From Centipeda artemidis DSM 19719 (GTDB taxonomy: Bacteria; Bacillota; Negativicutes; Selenomonadales; Selenomonadaceae): DNA of 64,000 nt. Below the pieces are notes generated by a model that was not told where the DNA came from, ran no database searches, and saw only the letters and a program-made list of their open reading frames with translations. Positions 45,628-52,653 of this stretch are shown here, one piece after another (the first letter of the stretch is position 1; the number at the start of each line of letters is the position of its first letter). The stretch covers positions 62,001 through 126,000 of the forward strand of contig NZ_AUFU01000002.1 of assembly GCF_000426665.1 (NCBI RefSeq), in the 5' to 3' direction. The position numbers and the translations under genes are program-made.

Positions 45628-48600
45628 GCCAATCTACCTCCTCCATGCGGCGCACGACGACATACGAGTCGCGCTGATTTCCCGTCGGGCCGTAGTAGTT
45701 AAATCCGTAGCTGAGCTGCCCGTAGCCGCCGATGAGGTGGGTGGGCTTCATGTGGATATGCGTCGGCGTGTTGTGGGTTCCTGCGCGTGTGCCCGAGATC
45801 TTCGACCCCGGGACGTTGATGTGGCGATCCTGCGCATGGTGCATGAACACCGCGCCCTGCGGGATGCGCGGCGAGACGACGACACGCGAGGCGACGACGC
45901 CGTTGCGGTTATAGAGTTCGATCCAGTCGTTGTCCTTCACGCCGATCTCCGCCGCGTCCTTCTCGCTCATCCACACGCTCTGTCCTCCGCGGAACATCGT
46001 GAGCATCTGCTGCGCGTCGAAGTACATGCTGTGCGTACTCCACTTGTTATGCGGCGTCAGATATTTCAGCGTGATTTCTTTCTGCGTCCCGTTCAGGGAT
46101 TTGTTCATCGGACGAAAGTCGAGAATCGGGCGGTAGATCGCCTGCGCCTCGCCGAACTCGCGCATGACCTCGTGATCCATGTAGAAATGCTGCCGCCCCG
46201 TCAGCGTACGGAACGGAACGAGTTCCTCCACGTTGGTCGTAAACGGCGTATAGCGGCGGTTCTGATTGCTGCCCGTAAAGGTCGGCGCCGTGATGGTCTG
46301 ACGCGGCTGCGCAATGACTTTATCATAGGTAAAGCGATCTTCTTCGCGATCCTTTGCGAGGCGGACGAGATTCGTCAGCCCCGTGCGCTTTTCGACCGCT
46401 TCCCACGCGCGCACCGCCGTGCGCCCGTTCGTCGTCGGCGACATCCCGAGCACCGCCTCGATCGCCTGCCGCGCCTCGTAGATGGAGGGCATCCCGTAGG
46501 AAACATAATCTTTGTTCTGGATCACGCCGTTGCGCGCGCGCACTTCTTCGTAGTCTTCCGCCGAGTCCCACGTGTTACCGTGGCTCGCCGTCTTGCCTGC
46601 GGCGTTCGGACCGAGCGCGATCCACTTTTCGTAGAGCTTCGTGTAGTCGATGATATTCTGCGCGATATTCGGCATCGTCTTGCCGGGGATCGGCTCGCAC
46701 TCGCCCTTGCTCCAGTCGCGCACGATGCCGTCCGGCTGTGCCAGCTCGGTCTCGTTATCATGTCCAAGCGGCGTTGCCACAACGTTCGTGTAGGGCTTGA
46801 GGTTTGCTTCCTTGGCAACCTTTGATACCGTCTCCGCAAGCGTGCGGTAGATGTCCCAGTCCGTTCGCGACTCCCAGAGCGGATCGACCGCAGGCTGGAA
46901 CGGATGGACAAAGGGATGCATATCCGTAGAGGAAAGATCTGTCTTTTCATACCACGTTGCCGTCGGCAGAACAATGTCGGAATAGAGCGCGTTGCCCGCC
47001 ATGCGGAAATCGAGCGCGACGAGGAGGTCGAGCTTGCCCTCGAGCGATCCGCCCGGCTGCGCCAGCTCCTCCTTCTCCCGCCATTTGATTTCCCGCGGGT
47101 GTTCTTTCGCATCTTCCTCTTGGAAAATGCTATTCTCCGTGCCGAGGAGATATTTCAGGAAGTAATCGTTGCCTTTTGCCGACGAACCGAGCAGATTACA
47201 GCGCCAGACAAAGAGGTTGCGTGGGAAATTCTCGGGAGCGTCCGGATCCTCCCATGCGAATTTGAGGCTCTTGTCCTTGAGGCTCTTGACGATGTAGTCC
47301 TTGACCCCGTCAAGTCCTTCGCCGCCTGCGGCGGCGGCTTCGTCGGCGATCTGCTGACCGCCCTTGTTGAACGTCGGATAGGCGGGCGCCCAGCCAAGAC
47401 GCGCCGCGAGGATTGCATAGTCGCCGGGATGCGTATAGCGCGCCGTTTCGTTCGGCGCCGCAAGTGCGTCTGCCTGGATCTCGTCGCTGCGCCACTGATT
47501 CGTCGCAAAGTAATAGAACGACGTGGAGTTGAGCAACTTCGGCGGTCCCTGCCAGTCCGAGCCCGACATGATGCGCGCCCAACCTTCGTTCGGGCGCAAC
47601 TTCTCCTGCCCGACGTAATGCGCCCAGCCGCCGCCGTTGCGTCCCTCACAGCCCGTGAAGAGCAGGAGGTTGATGATCGTGCGGTACACGACATCCGCAT
47701 GGAACCAGTGGTTGATGCCGCCGCCCATGATGATCATGCTGCGGCCGTTCGTCTTGATCGCGTTGTCCGCAAGCTCGCGCGCCGTATGGATGACGAGTTC
47801 AGGCGAGATGCCCGTGTACTTCTCTTGCCACGCGGGCGTATAGGGCGTGTCGTCCTCATAGGAGCCGGCGCTCTCGCCGCCGAGACCGCGGTCGATCGCA
47901 TAGTTCGCAAGCGTGAGGTCGTAGACCGTCGTCACGAGCACCTCCCCGTGCGCCGTCTTGACGCGGCGTACGGGGAGCGCGCGCGTAAGCGTCCGCTTTG
48001 CGCGGTCGTTGCCGAAATACGGCAGCTCGACCTTGACCGTATCCGTGCGATCGTCCCACACGGAGAGACGCGGGCAAATCTCCGCACCCGTGTCGCGGTT
48101 TTCTTCTTTGATATTCCATTTTTCCTGCGTGCTCCAACGCTCGGCAAGCGTCCCGTTCGGGATGACGATCTCGCCGGTTTTGTCGTCGACGACGTAGTAG
48201 CGGAAGTCCGCGTGCTTTTCATCGCGCCCCATGTCGCGCGAGCTGAGCATACGCCCGGGAACGTAGCCGCCGTTTCGCTCCTCGATGCGCACGAGAAACG
48301 GGAAATCCGTATACTTGCGTGTATACTCGAGAAAGAACGGCACCGTTTTATCGATATAGTATTCCTTCAGGATCACATGCCCCATCGCCATCGCCATCGC
48401 GGAGTCGCTGCCGACCTTCAGCGAGATCCATGTGTCGGCAAACATCGACGACTCGGCATAGTCCGGCGCGATGGAAACGACCTTCGTCCCTTTATAGCGT
48501 ACCTCCGCCATGAAATGGGCGTCCGGCGTCCGCGTCAGAGGCACGTTCGAGCCCCATGTGATGAGATAGCCCGCGTTGTACCAGTCGCTCGACTCCGGCA

Positions 48601-49309
48601 CATCCGTCTGCTCGCCCCAGATCTGCGGACTCGCAGGCGGCAGATCGGCGTACCAGTCGTAGAACGAAAGCCCCACACCGCCCATGAGCTGCATGAAGCG
48701 AATGCCCGCCGCATAGCTCAGCATGGACATCGCAGGGATGACCGAGAACCCGAAGATGCGGTCGGGGCCGTAGGTGTACGCCGTATAGAGTACCGAGGAC
48801 GCGATCAGCTCCGAGACTTCTTCCCACGTTGCGCGCACAAAGCCGCCCATCCCGCGGGCTTCCTTATATTTCTTCTGCTTCACAGGATCGGAGGCGATGC
48901 TCTTCCACGCGTCGAACGCCGTCTTGTGCTTGGCGCGCGCCTCGCGCCACAGCACTGCGAGTTCGCCGCGCATATAGGGATATTTTACGCGATGCGGGCT
49001 ATACAGATACCACGAGAACGTCGTCCCGCGCGGACAGCCGCGCGGCTCAAAATCCGGCATATCCGGCGCGGTCTCCGGATAGTCCGTCGCTTGGTTCTCC
49101 CACGCGACGATGCCGTTCTTCACATGCACATTCCAGCTGCACGAGCCGGTACAGTTCACGCCGTGCGTCGTTCGGACAGTCTTGTCGAACGACCAGCGGT
49201 CGCGGTACATGTTCTCCCAGTCCCGTCCGCCCTCGTGCATCTCCTGATGCCCGTCTGCGGATACCGATGTGGGGACAAGATACTTGAACTTCTGAAAAAT
49301 ACTATGCAC
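45617..49309 (-). CDS. narG: Respiratory nitrate reductase alpha subunit (Mo-bis-MGD)
   Basis: A 1230-residue catalytic subunit that reduces nitrate to nitrite. The FS0 cluster ligands His49, Cys53, Cys57 (HGVNCTGSC) and Cys92 (RGCPRG) fall at exactly the E. coli positions, as does the molybdenum ligand Asp222 in FYDWYADLPPASPQ. No twin-arginine signal is evident; the N-terminus is MHSIFQKFKYLVP, as in cytoplasm-facing NarG. The start is GTG, 8 nt after AGGAGG. The Fnr box and -10 lie upstream at 49378-49420. Confidence 0.98.
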   Translation of the reverse strand: MHSIFQKFKYLVPTSVSADGHQEMHEGGRDWENMYRDRWSFDKTVRTTHGVNCTGSCSWNVHVKNGIVAWENQATDYPETAPDMPDFEPRGCPRGTTFSWYLYSPHRVKYPYMRGELAVLWREARAKHKTAFDAWKSIASDPVKQKKYKEARGMGGFVRATWEEVSELIASSVLYTAYTYGPDRIFGFSVIPAMSMLSYAAGIRFMQLMGGVGLSFYDWYADLPPASPQIWGEQTDVPESSDWYNAGYLITWGSNVPLTRTPDAHFMAEVRYKGTKVVSIAPDYAESSMFADTWISLKVGSDSAMAMAMGHVILKEYYIDKTVPFFLEYTRKYTDFPFLVRIEERNGGYVPGRMLSSRDMGRDEKHADFRYYVVDDKTGEIVIPNGTLAERWSTQEKWNIKEENRDTGAEICPRLSVWDDRTDTVKVELPYFGNDRAKRTLTRALPVRRVKTAHGEVLVTTVYDLTLANYAIDRGLGGESAGSYEDDTPYTPAWQEKYTGISPELVIHTARELADNAIKTNGRSMIIMGGGINHWFHADVVYRTIINLLLFTGCEGRNGGGWAHYVGQEKLRPNEGWARIMSGSDWQGPPKLLNSTSFYYFATNQWRSDEIQADALAAPNETARYTHPGDYAILAARLGWAPAYPTFNKGGQQIADEAAAAGGEGLDGVKDYIVKSLKDKSLKFAWEDPDAPENFPRNLFVWRCNLLGSSAKGNDYFLKYLLGTENSIFQEEDAKEHPREIKWREKEELAQPGGSLEGKLDLLVALDFRMAGNALYSDIVLPTATWYEKTDLSSTDMHPFVHPFQPAVDPLWESRTDWDIYRTLAETVSKVAKEANLKPYTNVVATPLGHDNETELAQPDGIVRDWSKGECEPIPGKTMPNIAQNIIDYTKLYEKWIALGPNAAGKTASHGNTWDSAEDYEEVRARNGVIQNKDYVSYGMPSIYEARQAIEAVLGMSPTTNGRTAVRAWEAVEKRTGLTNLVRLAKDREEDRFTYDKVIAQPRQTITAPTFTGSNQNRRYTPFTTNVEELVPFRTLTGRQHFYMDHEVMREFGEAQAIYRPILDFRPMNKSLNGTQKEITLKYLTPHNKWSTHSMYFDAQQMLTMFRGGQSVWMSEKDAAEIGVKDNDWIELYNRNGVVASRVVVSPRIPQGAVFMHHAQDRHINVPGSKISGTRAGTHNTPTHIHMKPTHLIGGYGQLSYGFNYYGPTGNQRDSYVVVRRMEEVDWLED

Positions 49310-49377
49310 CCCAAAGCCCTCCTAAAGTTTTGCGGATACCGACAGCGATGAAATCCGATCCACCACTCCTTAATTGT

Positions 49378-49420
49378 AGTGTAACAAAAAAAAATCGCCT
49401 TTCCTGTGACATATCTCACA
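49378..49420 (-). promoter_or_regulatory. Fnr-dependent promoter of narGHJI
   Basis: The minus strand carries TGTGA-GATATG-TCACA (49405-49420), a perfect Fnr/Crp-type palindrome. A -10-like TACACT (49378-49383) starts exactly 37 nt from the start of the box, which puts the box centre at -41.5, the class II activator position. There is no -35 match, as expected for activated promoters. An overlapping TACAAT at 49373-49378 is an alternative -10. Confidence 0.75.
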
Positions 49421-49430
49421 AAAAAGGCGT
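49395..49430 (-). terminator. Terminator of fnr, formed around the narG Fnr box
   Basis: On the minus strand CGCCTTT and AAAGGCG pair, with the TGTGA/TCACA palindrome as an inner stem, followed by nine T after an A (49386-49394). It follows the fnr stop by about 40 bp. Confidence 0.7.
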
Positions 49431-49467
49431 TATTATCAATTTTTTCTATCTCACCTATCAAGTTTTT

Positions 49468-50145
49468 TTATTCAATGATGCAATCCTCTGCGCCGCAGCT
49501 CTCACAGCGCACCTCCCGGCGCAAATATTCCATATTCCGCAGAAAGATAAAGCTGCCGCGATAAGCGATGATACCGTCGCGCTTCATCTCGCTCAGCAGC
49601 CGGTTCAGGCTCTCTCGCGACATCGCCGAATAATCCGCCAGCTCCTGATTCGTCATCTCCAATGGAATCAAGACCCCGCCGTCCTCCTCGCGCCCGTAAC
49701 TGTTCGCCATGCGAATCAGCGTCGAATAGACGGCGCCCTTTTTCCCATAGAGGAGCAGGTCACGGAATTTATGATGCTGCTTTCGCATGTGTTTCGCCAT
49801 GATCTTGAGCATATTGACGGCAAGCTGCGGATGCTCCTCGAGGCTGTGCTCAAGCACAGGGTACTCGATCGCGTAGACTTCCGCCGCCGTCTTTGCGATG
49901 GCATCAAAAATATAGACACGGCGCTTTTGATAGAGCGGCAGCTCCCCGATGACGCTTCCCTGATGCGCGAGCCGGAGCGAGAGGACACGCCCCGAATCGG
50001 CACTTTTGGAAATACGGATTTGACCGCTGTGAACGAAGTAAAAATACTTCGCCGCGCCGCCCTCGTGAAAAAGGTATTCGTTTTTATGCAGTGATACGAT
50101 TCTTCCCGGTACTTCATAAAACGGCTGTACCAACGCATCCGGCAT
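49468..50145 (-). CDS. fnr: Fnr, oxygen-sensing Crp/Fnr-family regulator (Bacillus type)
   Basis: A 225-residue regulator. A cNMP-like beta-barrel (LHKNEYLFHEGGAAKYFYFV) leads to the dimer helix and a C-terminal helix-turn-helix, TNQELADYSAMSRESLNRLL (about 165-184). The tail has Cys214-x2-Cys217-x4-Cys222 (CESCGAEDC). B. subtilis Fnr binds its [4Fe-4S] cluster with three C-terminal cysteines in this same spacing plus Asp141; here Asp129 in KFRDLLLYGKKG lies at nearly the same distance (85 against 86 residues). The N-terminal cysteines of E. coli FNR are absent. I start at the ATG at 50145, 6 nt after GGAGGA. Boxes on both sides suggest it activates narG and narK. Confidence 0.88.
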   Translation of the reverse strand: MPDALVQPFYEVPGRIVSLHKNEYLFHEGGAAKYFYFVHSGQIRISKSADSGRVLSLRLAHQGSVIGELPLYQKRRVYIFDAIAKTAAEVYAIEYPVLEHSLEEHPQLAVNMLKIMAKHMRKQHHKFRDLLLYGKKGAVYSTLIRMANSYGREEDGGVLIPLEMTNQELADYSAMSRESLNRLLSEMKRDGIIAYRGSFIFLRNMEYLRREVRCESCGAEDCIIE

Positions 50146-50186
50146 GTCCATTCCTCCAAAAAGTCTTCGCATTCAGATGGCAGTAT

Positions 50187-50229
50187 TGTGAGAAACATCA
50201 CATACAGATATAGTTTTTCGTTATATACT
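50187..50229 (+). promoter_or_regulatory. Fnr-dependent promoter of narK
   Basis: TGTGA-GAAACA-TCACA (50187-50202) is followed by TATACT (50224-50229) starting exactly 37 nt from the start of the box. The box centre is therefore at -41.5 relative to a start at 50236. The geometry equals that of the narG promoter. The box also lies 42 bp upstream of the divergent fnr start and could affect fnr itself. Confidence 0.8.
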
Positions 50230-50294
50230 CATAGCTATGAATAAGGGGGGGTGCACCCGCGCTTCCCCGCGAAATCATAAAGGAGTGTTGTAAA

Positions 50295-51617
50295 TTGAGC
50301 GCACAAGCGTATACCTCGCGCAGCGAAATTTTGGCGCATTGGAATCCGGAGGATACGGATTTTTGGAAGCGTTACGGCGAGCGCATTGCCAAGCGCAACC
50401 TCTACACATCGACGTGGGCGCTGACCCTCGCCTTCGTTGCATGGACGATGTGGGCAACGATTGCCGCACAGCTCAATCAGATCGGATTCCACTTTACTGA
50501 TAACGAAATCTTTACACTCGCAGCTCTTCCGGGTCTCGTCGGCGCGACGGGACGGCTCGTCTACACCTATATGCCCGCCATCGTCGGCGGCCGCAACTGG
50601 ACGCTCTTTTCCACCGCACTCCTGCTGATCCCGCTCATCGGACTCGGCAACGCCGTCACCAACACCGCGACGACCTATGACGAATTCGTCGTGCTCGTCG
50701 CCATGATCGGTATTGCGGGCGCGAACTTCTCCTCGTCGATGGCAAATATCGGTTTCTTCTTCCCGAAATCAGAGAAGGGACTTGCGCTCGGCATCAACGC
50801 CGGCATCGGCAACCTCGGCGTCTCTATCATCTACCTCACCGCGCCGTTCCTGCTCGGCATGGGCTTTGGCGGACTCTTCGGTGCGCCGCTCATCAATGCT
50901 GCAGGAAAAGAGGTCTATGTGCAGAGCGTCTGCTATTTCTGGGCAATCCCGACCGCGCTGACGCTCGTCCTCGTGTGGCTCTTCATGGACAATCTGCCCA
51001 TCCCGCGCCAAAGTCCACGAAGCATGATGTCCATCTTTGGCAATAAACACACATGGCTGATTACAGTCATCTACACCTGCGGCTTTGGTTCCTTCATTGG
51101 TTACTCCGCCGCCCTGGCACTGCTCCTCAACCGTGAGTTCCCGGAGATTTCATTCGCCTACGGCGCGTTCCTCGGCCCCTTCATCGGCGCGAGCGTACGC
51201 CCCATCGGCGGCTGGGCGGCGGACAAGCTCAACAGCGGCTCCATCGTCACCTTTGGCGGACTCGTACTTATGCTCGTCGCCTGCATCGTCACCGTTCTCG
51301 CCATCGAGATGCATAATTTCGCCCTATTCTTCGGCGCTTTCCTCGTCCTCTTCTTCTCGACGGGCTTCATCAACGGTGCTTCGTTCCGCATGATTCCCTT
51401 CGTCTTTGAGAATCCGGTACATGCTTCACTCGTCACGGGCTTCACCGCGGCGATCGCCGCCTACGGCGCTTTCTTCATTCCGAAACTCTTCGGCTACTCC
51501 TATGCCACATACCAGAATGTCGCGCCCGCGTTCTACTACCTTATCGGATTCACCGTCGTTACCATCATCATCACGTGGGTGTTCTACGCCCGCAAAGGTT
51601 CCGGCATCAAGTGCTGA
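50295..51617 (+). CDS. narK: Nitrate/nitrite transporter NarK (MFS)
   Basis: A 440-residue inner-membrane transporter of the nitrate-nitrite porter family, with about 12 hydrophobic helices. Signature stretches are GGRNWTLFSTALLLIPLIGL and AGANFSSSMANIGFFFPKSE, with the Ala/Gly-rich GINAGIGNLGVS. It begins at TTG, 9 nt after AAAGGAG. It brings in nitrate and/or exports nitrite for the adjacent NarGHI. It is divergent from fnr and has its own Fnr-type promoter and a terminator. Confidence 0.95.
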   Translation: MSAQAYTSRSEILAHWNPEDTDFWKRYGERIAKRNLYTSTWALTLAFVAWTMWATIAAQLNQIGFHFTDNEIFTLAALPGLVGATGRLVYTYMPAIVGGRNWTLFSTALLLIPLIGLGNAVTNTATTYDEFVVLVAMIGIAGANFSSSMANIGFFFPKSEKGLALGINAGIGNLGVSIIYLTAPFLLGMGFGGLFGAPLINAAGKEVYVQSVCYFWAIPTALTLVLVWLFMDNLPIPRQSPRSMMSIFGNKHTWLITVIYTCGFGSFIGYSAALALLLNREFPEISFAYGAFLGPFIGASVRPIGGWAADKLNSGSIVTFGGLVLMLVACIVTVLAIEMHNFALFFGAFLVLFFSTGFINGASFRMIPFVFENPVHASLVTGFTAAIAAYGAFFIPKLFGYSYATYQNVAPAFYYLIGFTVVTIIITWVFYARKGSGIKC

Positions 51618-51641
51618 CCTCCTCCGGATATGCATAACGGG

Positions 51642-51678
51642 AGCTGTGATACCTGCACAAAAGGTATCACAGCTTTTC
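51642..51678 (+). terminator. Intrinsic terminator of narK
   Basis: AGCTGTGATACC (51642-51653) and GGTATCACAGCT (51663-51674) form a perfect 12-bp stem with a 9-nt loop, followed by TTTCTC. It lies 25 bp after the narK stop. Confidence 0.75.
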
Positions 51679-51793
51679 TCGTGCACAATAGTATTACGGC
51701 AAAATTGACAGCGCAATACTATGAACGAGATATAATAGAATTATACGACAAAGACTCCTCTATGGCAACTGCACAGGATCGATGAAATTCAAT

Positions 51794-51823
51794 AAAAAAG
51801 CCGTACCGATGTATTGGTACGAC
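51794..51823 (-). terminator. Intrinsic terminator of the exported-protein gene at 51841
   Basis: On the minus strand GTCGTACC and GGTACGGC form an 8-bp stem (one wobble), followed by six T. It lies 17 bp after the stop codon. Confidence 0.75.
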
Positions 51824-51840
51824 ATTATTTCACTGCCACT

Positions 51841-52473
51841 CTATAGCCCTAAGTCTCCCATTTTTATCTCCTCGACGCGGCCGTGCTCCATCTCGAAGGC
51901 GATGCCCACGGTAGGATCGTCCTCAGAGAAGTAAATATAGTCATCGCCGTAAACAAGACAGGGCTCTCCATAAATGTTACGCAGCGCGTCAACCGAGGTG
52001 CCGATCCCCACGCCCTTCCCAGAGACAAGCGTGCTGTGCGATGAAATCTTCACCCGGCGCACGGTGCCGTCTACAAAGTGAACGGTCAGACCGTTCGCAT
52101 ATTCATAGGTGCGAACATCCTTGCCGGGATACCGCTCGCTCCGTTTCGTCTCCATCCCCTCGGGGCTGCCGCAGCGCGCGCGGACATCCGTCTCCGGCGC
52201 CGCATAGGAAATATCGCCGAGCACGAGTCCGTCCGGTGTGAGGCGCGAGACCGCTGCCTTCGTCTCTTTACGATGTACGCGCAGACTCTCTGCTTCGCGC
52301 TGCACGGCATCGTCTGCCGAGAGCGTTTTCTCCACGTCCGCGCGAGCAATCGCCGCGGCGCGATGCACTCCGCCCGGAGACGGCACGGCGCGGTTCTGAT
52401 AAAAGATATAATGGGCGGCGAAGCCTGTCAAAGCGGCAACGGCAATAAACGCCGCACACCTTTGCATGTTCAA
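51841..52473 (-). CDS. Hypothetical exported or anchored protein, SmpA/BamE-like by eye
   Basis: A 210-residue protein with an N-terminal hydrophobic segment (CAAFIAVAALTGFAAHYIFY). The C-terminal half has two copies of a short pattern: LGDISYAAPETDVRARCGSP and VGIGTSVDALRNIYGEPC, each G-x-S/T-x(n)-L/V-x(n)-G-x-P-like, as in SmpA/OmlA folds. Each is followed by a strand such as YEYANGLTVHFVDGTVRRVK. I do not recognise the family. It resembles the protein at 38597-39244 in architecture only. It is monocistronic with its own terminator; TATAAT near 52524-52529 may be its -10. Confidence 0.6.
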   Translation of the reverse strand: MNMQRCAAFIAVAALTGFAAHYIFYQNRAVPSPGGVHRAAAIARADVEKTLSADDAVQREAESLRVHRKETKAAVSRLTPDGLVLGDISYAAPETDVRARCGSPEGMETKRSERYPGKDVRTYEYANGLTVHFVDGTVRRVKISSHSTLVSGKGVGIGTSVDALRNIYGEPCLVYGDDYIYFSEDDPTVGIAFEMEHGRVEEIKMGDLGL

Positions 52474-52540
52474 AAGCGTTCCTCTTCCCTGTTCCCCGAT
52501 TGATACAGACTATAAGATGCGCCCATTATAACGAGAGACG

Positions 52541-52614
52541 CTGAAAGCCCTCTGAATACTTTCTTTCAGAGGGCTTTCAGATGATAAAAGGAGCCGCCGT
52601 ACAGATCTGTACGG
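52541..52614 (-). terminator. Two hairpins downstream of the pyruvate:ferredoxin oxidoreductase gene
   Basis: A perfect 18-bp palindrome, CCGTACAGATCTGTACGG (52597-52614), lies 39 bp after the stop and is followed on the minus strand by CGGCTCCTTTTATC. A perfect 16-bp hairpin with an 8-nt loop follows (52541-52580), without a T-run. The first is a weak terminator; the second may stabilise the 3' end. Confidence 0.5.
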
Positions 52615-52653
52615 TGCCCCCTCTCCTTAGCGCAGCGGACGAAGTCTTTTGAT

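Noticed and set aside
46904-49351. An 815-codon open frame antisense to narG, and similar long frames opposite alaS (4972-6273), lysS (34335-35795) and apeB (41173-42468)
   Set aside because: They mirror the codon structure of well-supported genes on the minus strand, are arginine/histidine-rich, and have no recognisable motif. Long shadow frames are expected in this G+C-rich sequence.
43008-51617. Recent horizontal transfer of the nitrate module as a mobile island
   Set aside because: The block shares the base composition and start-codon habits of its neighbours and has no mobility gene or repeat at its ends. Transfer in the distant past cannot be judged from the sequence alone.
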